Assembly: GCA_002684755.1 (NCBI GenBank)
Contig: NYVS01000024.1
Location: forward strand, 2,529-15,310
Reading direction: 5' to 3'
DNA from: Phycisphaerae bacterium
GTDB lineage: Bacteria > Planctomycetota > Phycisphaerae > Phycisphaerales > SM1A02
DNA: 12,782 nucleotides
Under the pieces are notes generated by a model. The model saw only the letters and a program-made list of their open reading frames with translations, did not search any database and was not told where the DNA came from. How positions within the stretch are numbered: position 1 is the first letter of the stretch; each line of letters begins with the position of its first letter. Shown here one piece after another: positions 1 to 6,093 of the stretch. A program made the position numbers and the translations under genes.

Positions 1-93
1 GGCTCGATCGTCGGGCTGGTTTTCCGGTTCCGGGGAAGGGGATGGATCGCTCGGCGGCTCCGGTCGATCTTCCGGGTTGTCGGTGACGGTCAT
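1..93 (-). CDS. N-terminus of an unidentified protein, running off the left edge
   Basis: Reading leftwards from an ATG at 93-91 there are 31 open codons with no stop before the window edge. The peptide begins MTVTDNPEDRPEPP and stays rich in Pro, Asp, Glu and Ser, so it looks like a disordered acidic N-terminal tail and not a folded domain or signal peptide. Codon third positions are GC-rich like the real genes here. I see no clear Shine-Dalgarno upstream, and the start lies only 21 nt from the divergent tRNA-Ser gene, so its promoter would have to lie inside or beyond the tRNA region. An open frame of this length also arises by chance in GC-rich DNA. The family cannot be named from this fragment. 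Confidence 0.45.
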   Translation of the reverse strand, partial: MTVTDNPEDRPEPPSDPSPSPEPENQPDDRA

Positions 94-104
94 CCCGATA
101 CACT
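77..104 (+). promoter_or_regulatory. Possible tRNA promoter
   Basis: A TTGTCG box (77-82) and a TACACT box (99-104) are 16 nt apart and would start transcription near 111, just ahead of tRNA-Ser at 115. Both boxes are imperfect matches to the sigma-70 consensus. If the divergent left-edge reading frame is real, this promoter lies partly inside its first codons. Confidence 0.28.
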
Positions 105-114
105 ACTTCGTTCC

Positions 115-203
115 GGACAGGTGTCCGAGCGGCTGAAGGAGCGGCATTGGAAATGCCGTGTACGGATTTTTCCGTACCGTGGGTTCGAATCCCACCCTGT
201 CCG
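115..203 (+). tRNA. tRNA-Ser (anticodon GGA)
   Basis: A full class II cloverleaf can be folded. The acceptor stem GGACAGG (115-121) pairs with CCTGTCC (196-202), followed by discriminator G203. The anticodon stem CGGCA/TGCCG (142-146 and 154-158) encloses the loop TTGGAAA with anticodon GGA at 149-151. The long variable arm expected for serine tRNA is a 7-bp stem (160-166 with 171-177) capped by TTTT. The T arm is GTGGG-TTCGAAT-CCCAC. It reads serine UCC/UCU codons. The 3' CCA is not encoded, so a CCA-adding enzyme must supply it. It is probably co-transcribed with the tRNA-Pro 51 nt downstream. Confidence 0.97.
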
Positions 204-254
204 CTTATGGTCGAAGTCGTGTGGCTCGGCACGGTTCGGCAGACAACTCGATCG

Positions 255-328
255 CGGGCTGTAGCGCAGCTTGGTAGCGCGCCATACTGGGGGTGTGGAG
301 GTCGCAGGTTCAAATCCTGTCAGCCCGA
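255..328 (+). tRNA. tRNA-Pro (anticodon GGG)
   Basis: A standard 74-nt cloverleaf: acceptor CGGGCTG (255-261) pairs with CAGCCCG (321-327), discriminator A328. The D arm carries GCGC/GCGC around AGCTTGGTA. The anticodon stem CCATA/TGTGG has one T-A, one A-T and a terminal A-T/G-C mix, and its loop CTGGGGG gives anticodon GGG, reading proline CCC/CCU. The T loop is TTCAAAT. CCA is not encoded. It is the second gene of a Ser-Pro tRNA pair closed by the terminator that begins 10 nt downstream. Confidence 0.96.
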
Positions 329-337
329 CTTCAACGC

Positions 338-376
338 CAAGAGGCCACCGCAAACGCGGTGGCCTCTTGTGTTTTT
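338..376 (+). terminator. Intrinsic terminator of the tRNA pair
   Basis: A perfect 14-bp GC-rich stem (338-351 with 356-369) has a 4-nt loop AAAC and is followed by GTTTTT (371-376), a classical rho-independent layout for plus-strand transcription. The minus-strand side lacks a T tract, so it is not an obvious bidirectional terminator for the RIC gene that ends at 422. Confidence 0.9.
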
Positions 377-386
377 GATCGGTTCC

Positions 387-410
387 GGATCGGTGGGTCG
401 TGTCCGATCC
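387..410 (-). terminator. Hairpin downstream of the RIC gene, weak terminator candidate
   Basis: GGATCGG (387-393) and CCGATCC (404-410) form a 7-bp stem with a 10-nt loop, 12 nt past the stop codon of the minus-strand RIC gene. No T tract follows on the minus strand, so it may be a 3'-end protecting hairpin or chance; GATCG-type words are frequent in this DNA. Confidence 0.28.
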
Positions 411-421
411 CCGACCGCCGC

Positions 422-1123
422 TCAAGCGACGGGCGCCGCGCCGGCCAGCGCCCGGGGGAACAGGATGTTGTTCTCCAGATGGATGTGTTCGTGCATCGCG
501 ACTTCCAGGGCGGCCAGGCCGTGCCACAACGCCCGCCAGGTCGTGCAGGCTCCTTCCGGCGGTCGATGGTCGTCGGTCAGTTCGCGGAGTCGGCGCAGCG
601 CGTCGCCCGCCGAGTCGTGTTCGTGCACCATCGCCGAGACGGTCTCGTCGGCCATGGCGCCTCTTCCCCGTCTGATCATGGGAAAGAGAATCCGCTCCTC
701 CTTCATCATGTGTGCCTCGAGCTCCGCCTTCAGGGCGACGAAGACCGAAAGTATCTCCGCGAGACGCTCGGGGTCCTTCTCGCCGTGTGCGTCGTTGACC
801 TTTCGGGCCATGGCCTCCAGACGCGGCAACTCCTCGTCCAACGGTCGGTGGTACGCGTCGAGGATGTGATCGATGAGATCCTCCAGCGGGCACTCGTCCC
901 ATCGCCGCTCCGGTTCATTCGTCGTTTCGACCTCTCGTCGAATCTCCGAGAGCACCGCGGCGGCATCCAGCCCGAGCTTGTCGCAGACCTCCGCGAGCGG
1001 CTTGCCGCCACCGCAGCAGAAGTCGATGTCGTGGCGGGCGAAGACCCGGGTCGCGAGCGGATGATCGACGGCGATCACGCCGACGGGTGTGTCGAGTTTC
1101 AGCACGGAATTCTGGGACATCAT
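422..1123 (-). CDS. ric: Iron-sulfur cluster repair di-iron protein, RIC/YtfE/ScdA family
   Basis: A cytoplasmic protein of 233 aa, close to the usual ~220 aa of YtfE. In the known family it repairs iron-sulfur clusters damaged by nitric oxide or oxidants. The N-terminal ScdA_N/DUF542 domain (about 1-65) carries the diagnostic DFCCGGG with Cys36-Cys37. The C-terminal hemerythrin-like domain (about 75-228) has the di-iron ligand pattern: His92 (AYH), His138-x3-Glu142 (HMMKE), His169 (EHD) and His213-x3-Glu217 (HIHLE). The segments MMKEERILFPM and HLENNILFPRAL are typical of the family. I chose the ATG at 1123 because GGAG (1133-1130) sits 6 nt before it; an upstream in-frame ATG at 1135 has no ribosome site, and the ATG at 1120 is also possible. 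It lies 55 nt downstream of the TetR gene on the same strand, so it is very likely the second gene of that operon. Confidence 0.95.
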   Translation of the reverse strand: MMSQNSVLKLDTPVGVIAVDHPLATRVFARHDIDFCCGGGKPLAEVCDKLGLDAAAVLSEIRREVETTNEPERRWDECPLEDLIDHILDAYHRPLDEELPRLEAMARKVNDAHGEKDPERLAEILSVFVALKAELEAHMMKEERILFPMIRRGRGAMADETVSAMVHEHDSAGDALRRLRELTDDHRPPEGACTTWRALWHGLAALEVAMHEHIHLENNILFPRALAGAAPVA

Positions 1124-1178
1124 GATCGTCTCCATGGAGGAATCTGAGAAAGAGAAGGTCGATGTCGTCGTGAAGGCG

Positions 1179-1793
1179 TCAGGAATCCTCGCGTTCGGGA
1201 TTGGTGATCATCCGTCGAAGTGCGGCCAGGACTCGAGGGGGGGTTCCGGCTCGTCCTCCGCCGGCGTGTCGCGATGCGCCCGGCATGCCGATCAGCGCAT
1301 GGATCGTTCCGATGACCGGTACGAGAAGCACATCGGGCGGAATGTCGGATCGAATGCTGCCTTCGGCCGCGCCGTCGCGAATCGCCTTCAGGAGGAACCG
1401 GCGGGAGCGTCGGGCGACATCTCGAAGTTCGTCGACCGCGTCATCCGGCATGGTGAGATACGCCTGCTCCGAGCGCAGGAGCCACGCGAGTCCGGGTTCG
1501 GGGCCGAGCAGGTCGATACGGTTCTTCGCAAGCGTGAAGAGGCGATCAAGAGGGGGGAGCGACTCGTCGGGAAAGGTTCGGTCGATCCTCGCCACCGCGT
1601 GTCTGACGGCTTCGCGGAGGATGTCGTCGCGGGTCTCGAAGTGGCGGAACAGGGCGCCGGACGTGACGCCGATCTCCGCGGCGAGGTTGGACATCGTGAG
1701 CGAGGTCAGGCCAGTGCGTCCGATGATGGAAAGGACGGCGGTGGCGATCTCCTCGCGTCGCTCTGCGGTGGATTTCCGGGTCAAGGCGGGCAT
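1179..1793 (-). CDS. TetR/AcrR-family transcriptional regulator
   Basis: A 204-aa protein of standard TetR length. An N-terminal three-helix DNA-binding domain (about 10-58) contains the helix-turn-helix TMSNLAAEIGVTSGALFRHF (33-52), ending in the family's typical LFRHF..RDDIL. The C-terminal helical part (about 70-195) is the ligand-binding/dimer domain; its inducer cannot be read from sequence. The gene leads an operon with the RIC iron-sulfur repair gene, so it probably controls a response to nitrosative, oxidative or metal stress, which is inference. No Shine-Dalgarno precedes either the ATG at 1793 or the GTG at 1796. The predicted transcription start falls on the ATG itself, so translation is probably leaderless from 1793. 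A 9+9 inverted repeat covers the promoter, pointing to autorepression. Confidence 0.93.
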   Translation of the reverse strand: MPALTRKSTAERREEIATAVLSIIGRTGLTSLTMSNLAAEIGVTSGALFRHFETRDDILREAVRHAVARIDRTFPDESLPPLDRLFTLAKNRIDLLGPEPGLAWLLRSEQAYLTMPDDAVDELRDVARRSRRFLLKAIRDGAAEGSIRSDIPPDVLLVPVIGTIHALIGMPGASRHAGGGRAGTPPRVLAALRRMITNPEREDS

Positions 1794-1799
1794 CACCCA

Positions 1800-1825
1800 A
1801 TTGTAAGTGAATGATTACTTACAAT
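1800..1825. promoter_or_regulatory. Perfect 9+9 inverted repeat, likely TetR operator
   Basis: ATTGTAAGT (1800-1808) and ACTTACAAT (1817-1825) are perfect reverse complements separated by 8 nt. The repeat covers the -10 box, the spacer and the edge of the -35 box of the tetR promoter. Size, symmetry and position are those of a TetR-family autoregulatory operator. It is AT-rich against a GC-rich background, which makes chance unlikely. Confidence 0.78.
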
Positions 1826-1828
1826 CAA
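1800..1828 (-). promoter_or_regulatory. TetR-RIC operon promoter
   Basis: On the minus strand, TTGATT (1828-1823) and TACAAT (1805-1800) are separated by exactly 17 nt. Counting from the -10 box puts +1 at 1793, the A of the regulator's ATG, so the mRNA would be leaderless. The same stretch contains the palindromic operator. Confidence 0.7.
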
Positions 1829-2277
1829 GGCGCTCCGGGGTCGATCATGGGGATTGCGTCGAGGACGCTGCAGGACCGCATGCTCGTGACGCCGATCGCG
1901 GCAAGCGTGTCGCATGCCCGGGGGGCATGGCCGGCGGGAGATCGAACCCGTCACGGCGGAACGATCGCTTCGCCGAGCGCCGCGTTGGTCTGTTGTTCCG
2001 CCTGATCCGATCGAATCACGGGACGAGGGCGGTGTGATCATCGCGTTGGCAGGGAGCGTGAAGATCGTCACAATGTCAGCGTTTTCGTTTCGCTCGTGTC
2101 GGGCATGTCGCGGTTCGCCGTCCCGGCGATCCCGGCGGCCTGGAGCCGCCTTCAAGCGGTGAACGGATGGCGATCGCGAGTAGTCGATGGGGCGGTCCGA
2201 GCATCGAATTGAATGTCGGCACTTCTTCTGTGAACCACGATGACCGGCGGCCGCGGCCGAGACGATTGGAGTTCTCG
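1829..2277. other. Intergenic stretch without a convincing gene
   Basis: This roughly 450-bp gap separates the divergent TetR operon and the serine hydrolase gene. Plus-strand frames here (for example 1914-2162) give Arg-rich, low-plausibility peptides with no ribosome site. The hydrolase frame is open back to 2167, but its signal peptide and ribosome site place the start at 2278. A hairpin CATGCCC-GGG-GGGCATG lies at 1913-1929 and a small GGCGGC/GCCGCC hairpin near 2137. One promoter candidate (2046-2074) is listed separately. Confidence 0.6.
2046..2074 (+). promoter_or_regulatory. Possible promoter of the serine hydrolase gene
   Basis: TTGGCA (2046-2051) and CACAAT (2069-2074) are 17 nt apart, predicting a start near 2081 and a 5' leader of about 195 nt before the ATG at 2278. 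The -10 match is weak. Confidence 0.3.
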
Positions 2278-3450
2278 ATGATCGAAACGGTTCTCGCGGG
2301 CCTCGTGATCGGGGCTTCGATGTCGGCTTCTCCTGCGGCATCGGGTGCGGCCCCGCCGTCGGTCGCCGAGCGCTTCGATGAAATCCGTGTTCGTGCCGAT
2401 CTTCCCGCCCTCGCGGGTTTCGCCATGAAGGCGGGCGAGATCGTCGTGATCGACGCGGTCGGCGTGCGGGCACGGGGCGAAGAGACCGGGGTCACGACCC
2501 GGGACCGGTGGCATCTCGGCTCCTGTGGCAAGGCGATGTCGGCCACGGTGCTCGACCAACTGGTCGCCCGCGGCGACGTCGCCTGGGACACCACCATCGG
2601 TGAGGTGTTCGCCGACGTCGACGAAGTCCTGCCCGCGTGGCACGATGTCACCCTTCGACGCCTCGTGCAGCATCGCTCCGGCCTGCCCGAAGATGCTCGG
2701 GAAGCTCTGCTCGCGCTGCGAATGATGCCGCTCGAGACGCCGCTTCCCGATCAACGGCTGAAGCTGGTCCGTGTCGTGCTCTCCGAGCCGCCGGTCGAGA
2801 CCGACGGATCGAAGATGCGGTATTCGAACTTCGGCTACGCGATCGCCGCCGCGATGGCGGAGCGACGCACGGGACGCGCGTGGGAATCCATGTGTCGCGA
2901 GCATCTCTTCGGCCCGCTGGGAATGTCGGAGACCGATTTCGGAGCACCGGGCTCGATGGAGGCGGTGGACCAGCCGCGGGGACATTTGAACGGGGTACCG
3001 ATCCCGCCCTCGGCGTTCGCCGATAATCCTCAAGCGATCTCGGCCGCGGGAACCATCCACGCGACCATGACCGACTGGTCGAGGTTTCTCGCGGCGCACC
3101 TCGATGCGGCGCGGGGCGAGCCCGGCCTCTTCAATCCCGAACGGCTGCAGTCGCTCCAGCGTCCACCCGCGGGCGGCCAGTACGCGTCCGGGTGGATGGT
3201 GCGTCGGCGTGACTGGGCGAGGGGGCCGATTCTCACGCACAACGGCACGAACACGCTCTGGTTCGCGGTGGTCTGGATGTCGCCGGCGCGGGACTGGGTG
3301 ATGGCGGCGGTGACGAATCAGGGCGGGCCGAAGGCCGCGCAGGCGTGCGACGAAGCGATCGGCGTCCTGATCGGTGAACTGAGGCGGCTCGAGCAGGCCG
3401 AAACGATTCCCGCGATGGAAAAGATCGAAACGGGATCCGGTTCGGAGTGA
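2278..3450 (+). CDS. Secreted class-C beta-lactamase-like serine hydrolase
   Basis: A 390-aa protein of the beta-lactamase/DD-peptidase/esterase superfamily (Pfam Beta-lactamase). A signal peptide (about 1-25, MIETVLAGLVIGASMSASPA) directs export. The catalytic motifs are in order: Ser82-x-x-Lys85 (SCGK, nucleophile and general base), Tyr182-Ser-Asn (YSN), and HNGT at 321-324 in place of the KTG box. HRSGLP (132-137) and FGPLGM (211-216) are also typical. The family includes beta-lactamases, D-amino peptidases, DD-carboxypeptidases and esterases, so the substrate is open; the HxG-type third motif fits peptidase or esterase better than true AmpC. The start at 2278 is chosen because GGAG (2268-2271) lies 6 nt upstream and the signal peptide begins there. 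The next gene starts 40 nt after its stop, so the two may be co-transcribed. Confidence 0.92.
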   Translation: MIETVLAGLVIGASMSASPAASGAAPPSVAERFDEIRVRADLPALAGFAMKAGEIVVIDAVGVRARGEETGVTTRDRWHLGSCGKAMSATVLDQLVARGDVAWDTTIGEVFADVDEVLPAWHDVTLRRLVQHRSGLPEDAREALLALRMMPLETPLPDQRLKLVRVVLSEPPVETDGSKMRYSNFGYAIAAAMAERRTGRAWESMCREHLFGPLGMSETDFGAPGSMEAVDQPRGHLNGVPIPPSAFADNPQAISAAGTIHATMTDWSRFLAAHLDAARGEPGLFNPERLQSLQRPPAGGQYASGWMVRRRDWARGPILTHNGTNTLWFAVVWMSPARDWVMAAVTNQGGPKAAQACDEAIGVLIGELRRLEQAETIPAMEKIETGSGSE

Positions 3451-3490
3451 GATTGGTCCGGTGGTGATAGGCTCGACGCAGGAGGTTCCC

Positions 3491-5428
3491 ATGAACGACC
3501 GCATTCGTTTCGTCGCGATCCCGCTGCTCGGCGTCGCCTCGTCTGTCGCATCGACATCGACGTACGCGCAGGTCGCTTCACAGCGATGGACGACCTCCGG
3601 CACGGAACTGAAGGCGACCTCCGATTCGCTTCCGGTGGCCGAGACTCGCCCCGTACCCAGATCGGAGATCGAGTCGGGACTCGCCTTGTCGGGCCGTGGC
3701 ACGCCGTTCATCATCGCACCGCGGATCGACGCGATTCCCGGGGGACTCGCGACCGAAGCCGTCACGCTCGAGGCGTGGGTCTCGATCGACATGCCCACGC
3801 AGTGGGGTGGCGTCGTCGGTGCGATCCAGGACAACGGTGAAGCCGAGACCGGGATGATCCTCGGTTACGGCTACGAGAAGCCCTACTTCGGGATCTCGAG
3901 CACCGGCCTCGACGACGAGGACGGACGAATCACGTATCTGGAGTCGTCGAAGCCCTACACGATCGGAAAGTGGCATCATCTCGTCGGTACCTACGACGGC
4001 ACGACGATGAATCTCTACATGGACGGGGAGAAGGTCGCCGAGAGTCTCGATCAGTCCGGGCCGATCCGGTTTCGAGGGGACGAACCTCTGGTGATCGGCG
4101 GATACCTCGACCGGAACGAGGATCATGGACTCGATGGCCGGCTGTTCGAAGTGTCGGTCCTGCCGAAGGCGATCTCCGCCGAGGAGGTCCGGCGTCGGTT
4201 CACCCGCCATTCGGAACTCGCGGCGCTGCCGCCGGAGATCGACACGACCCTCGCGTGGATGGTCGAACCGTTCCTCGTCTGGCCGACGACCGATGCGATG
4301 AGCGTGGTGGCGGAGACCCTTGCGCCATCCGCGATGGAGGTCCGGGTCCGGGACGAAACCGGCGGATTCCAACGCACCTGGCGGAACGACCGGGCCGCTC
4401 GGATCCACGAGTTCCGAATCGACGGGCTCGAGGCGAACACCAAGTACTTCTACGAAGTGGTCGCGAACGCGGGGGATTCGACCCTTTCAGGCGGCGTGAA
4501 GACATTCCGCACCGCCGCCGATCGCGGGGATCCGTTCACCTTCGTCGCGATCGGGGACACCCAGTCGCAGCCCGAGGTCGTGAAGCGGATCGCCGATCTC
4601 GCGTTCGAGACCCGTCCGAGCCTGCTGGTCCATGCCGGTGACCTGGTGACCACCGGTGGCGACAAGGGAAACTGGACGAACCACTTCTTCCCGAACATGC
4701 GACCACTCATCGAGCGCGTCGCGATCATGCCCGTGCTCGGGAACCACGAACAGGACGCGAAGCTCTACTACGACTACATGAGTCTTCCCGACCCGGAACG
4801 CTGGTACTCGTTCAGCTACGGCGACGCCGATTTCTTCATGATCGACGGCAATCGATCGTTGGCGGACCGGTCCGCGCAGCTCGAGTGGCTCGAGACCGCG
4901 CTCGCGGCGAGCGACGCGGAATGGAAATTCGCGGTCCTGCACCAACCGCCCTGGACCAGCGATTCCAACGACTACGGCGACACCTACCAGACGTCATCGA
5001 AGCGAGGCGATCCCAATGCCCGGAACATCACCTCGTTGCTCGAGAAGCACGGGGTCGACATCTGTTTCAGCGGACACGTCCACGATTACGAGCGGACCTT
5101 CCCGATGGTGGGGGAGGACGTGGTCCCTTGGGACGAGGGAGGCGTGATCTACGTCACGACCGCCGGCGGCGGCGGGCACCTCGAGGACTTCGACCCCGCG
5201 AACACGACCTTCGGGCATCGAAAGGCCAGACGGCATCACTTCGTCTACTGCGGGATCCACGACGGAATCCTCGAGTTTCAGGCGATGGACGAGGATGGGC
5301 GATTGTTCGACGTGCTCTCGCTCGACAAGCGGGATGGCCGCCGTTCGGTGGCGAGGGCGGCAAGGGAAGGCGTCGAGATCGCCCCGAAGACGCCGACGTG
5401 GAGGGACTCGCCCGCCGCGGATCGATGA
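3491..5428 (+). CDS. Secreted LamG-Fn3-calcineurin-like phosphoesterase
   Basis: A 645-aa exported protein with a signal peptide (about 1-26, TYA|Q). Residues about 85-235 form a LamG/concanavalin-like domain (LEAWVSID; WHHLVGTYDGTTMNLYMDGE). Residues about 255-343 resemble the Fn3-like N-terminal domain of purple acid phosphatases (GLEANTKYFYEVV). Residues about 350-600 are a metallophosphoesterase with all metal-binding blocks: GDTQ (355-358), GDL (383-385), GNHE (417-420), His484 and GHVHDYER (528-535). It should hydrolyse phosphate mono- or diesters outside the cytoplasm; the lectin-like domain may bind a carbohydrate. Purple acid phosphatases have GDxxYA, whose Tyr ligates Fe(III); here the block is GDLVTTG, so the purple chromophore is not expected. 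The start at 3491 has AGGAGG (3480-3485) 5 nt upstream. It probably shares a transcript with the serine hydrolase. Confidence 0.93.
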   Translation: MNDRIRFVAIPLLGVASSVASTSTYAQVASQRWTTSGTELKATSDSLPVAETRPVPRSEIESGLALSGRGTPFIIAPRIDAIPGGLATEAVTLEAWVSIDMPTQWGGVVGAIQDNGEAETGMILGYGYEKPYFGISSTGLDDEDGRITYLESSKPYTIGKWHHLVGTYDGTTMNLYMDGEKVAESLDQSGPIRFRGDEPLVIGGYLDRNEDHGLDGRLFEVSVLPKAISAEEVRRRFTRHSELAALPPEIDTTLAWMVEPFLVWPTTDAMSVVAETLAPSAMEVRVRDETGGFQRTWRNDRAARIHEFRIDGLEANTKYFYEVVANAGDSTLSGGVKTFRTAADRGDPFTFVAIGDTQSQPEVVKRIADLAFETRPSLLVHAGDLVTTGGDKGNWTNHFFPNMRPLIERVAIMPVLGNHEQDAKLYYDYMSLPDPERWYSFSYGDADFFMIDGNRSLADRSAQLEWLETALAASDAEWKFAVLHQPPWTSDSNDYGDTYQTSSKRGDPNARNITSLLEKHGVDICFSGHVHDYERTFPMVGEDVVPWDEGGVIYVTTAGGGGHLEDFDPANTTFGHRKARRHHFVYCGIHDGILEFQAMDEDGRLFDVLSLDKRDGRRSVARAAREGVEIAPKTPTWRDSPAADR

Positions 5429-5432
5429 TTCC

Positions 5433-5448
5433 GGACACCGGCGTGTCC
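5433..5448. terminator. Small hairpin between convergent genes
   Basis: GGACAC and GTGTCC form a perfect 6-bp stem with loop CGGC, 5 nt past the phosphoesterase stop and about 20 nt past the end of the facing 98-aa gene. There is no T tract on either strand, so it is a weak terminator candidate judged mainly by position. Confidence 0.35.
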
Positions 5449-5470
5449 TGTCGAACGGCTCATGCGGTGA

Positions 5471-5767
5471 TCAGGCGAAGAGCGAACGAAGGATGCCGAT
5501 CGGGTGGATGCGGCGTCGGGTTCGTCCGGCCTCGAGCCGGAGCGTGAGTACGGTCGTTTCGCGAACCCGGACCTCGACGGCGCCCGTTTGTCGCCGAGAT
5601 GGTTCCGGGAGTCTCAGGTTCGAATTCGACGCGACGCGGCGAAGCTGCAGAAGTGGTGCCCACGAGGACGCATCCACGATGAAGCGCTCGTCTTCACCGT
5701 GGATGCGGACCACGTGTTCGCCGCTTGACGCGGTGATGTCGGCATGGATGTGCAGGGGTTCGATCAC
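5471..5767 (-). CDS. Small basic protein of unknown function, coupled to the 67-aa gene
   Basis: A 98-aa protein I do not recognise. It starts at a GTG (5767-5765) that overlaps the TGA of the preceding gene as GTGA, which implies translational coupling; an AAGG lies only 3 nt before the GTG. The first half (MIEPLHIHADITASSGEHVVRIHG) looks like beta strands. The second half is Arg-rich and ends RTRRRIHPIGILRSLFA. There is no signal peptide, membrane segment or Cys residue, so it is probably cytoplasmic; the basic tail could bind nucleic acid or an acidic partner, which is speculation. GC-rich third codon positions support a real gene. The tight overlap suggests it acts with the 67-aa protein, perhaps as a complex. 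Confidence 0.72.
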   Translation of the reverse strand: MIEPLHIHADITASSGEHVVRIHGEDERFIVDASSWAPLLQLRRVASNSNLRLPEPSRRQTGAVEVRVRETTVLTLRLEAGRTRRRIHPIGILRSLFA

Positions 5768-5967
5768 TGGCCTTCGTGGGTCTTGGTCCGGATCCGCATC
5801 GTTCCGTCGAGCTTCCAGGGGGCGTGCTTCACGCCGTCGCCGGTGCCGCTCGGAATGTGGATGCTCATCTCTTCGAAGGTGTAGATGATTTCCGCGTTCT
5901 TGCCCGTGAGCTGCTCGTAGAGGCCGATTGCGAGCTCGGGCCAGGTATGGGTTCCATTATCCGACAT
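5764..5967 (-). CDS. 67-aa acidic protein of unknown function
   Basis: A small protein beginning MSDNGTHTWPELAIGLYEQL that I cannot assign to a named family. Predicted features are a short amphipathic helix (about 9-21), then beta-type segments (AEIIYTFEEMSIHIPS; WKLDGTMRIRTK). It has no signal peptide, Cys or transmembrane stretch, so it should be cytoplasmic. The ATG at 5967 is well supported by AAGGAG (5979-5974) 6 nt upstream, a stronger ribosome site than those of most neighbours, suggesting good expression. Its stop overlaps the GTG start of the 98-aa gene. It lies 126 nt downstream of the sialidase on the same strand; no separate promoter is obvious in that gap, so all three could form one operon, although the gap leaves room for an independent start. 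Confidence 0.82.
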   Translation of the reverse strand: MSDNGTHTWPELAIGLYEQLTGKNAEIIYTFEEMSIHIPSGTGDGVKHAPWKLDGTMRIRTKTHEGQ

Positions 5968-6093
5968 GCTGATCTCCTTGGTTCGACGTCCCTGCCGCGC
6001 GGCCGACGGGCCGAGCGATCCAATCGCCTCTGGCTTCGTCGAGAGCGCCGTCGAGATTCAACGAGGCGGAACAGACCCGGTCGTCGTCGATGA

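Noticed and set aside
115..328. tRNA genes as a phage or island attachment site
   Set aside because: No integrase gene is next to the tRNAs and I saw no second copy of either tRNA 3' end in the window.
422..902. Plus-strand and other-frame open readings across the RIC gene and tRNA region
   Set aside because: They overlap a clear RIC gene or cross the tRNA genes and give low-complexity Arg/Ser/Pro-rich peptides.
1817..1825. A plus-strand promoter using the mirror-image TACAAT of the operator
   Set aside because: The palindrome supplies a -10 box on the plus strand, but no acceptable -35 box lies 16-18 nt upstream, so only the minus-strand promoter is supported.
1807..2162. Short plus-strand frames right of the TetR promoter
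   Set aside because: The first begins inside the operator, none has a ribosome site, and the translations show no domain or signal peptide.
2152..3834. A 560-codon open frame on the minus strand opposite the serine hydrolase
   Set aside because: It is antisense to a gene with a signal peptide and all catalytic motifs; its peptide is Arg/His/Pro-rich with no recognisable domain, as expected for a GC-rich antisense frame.
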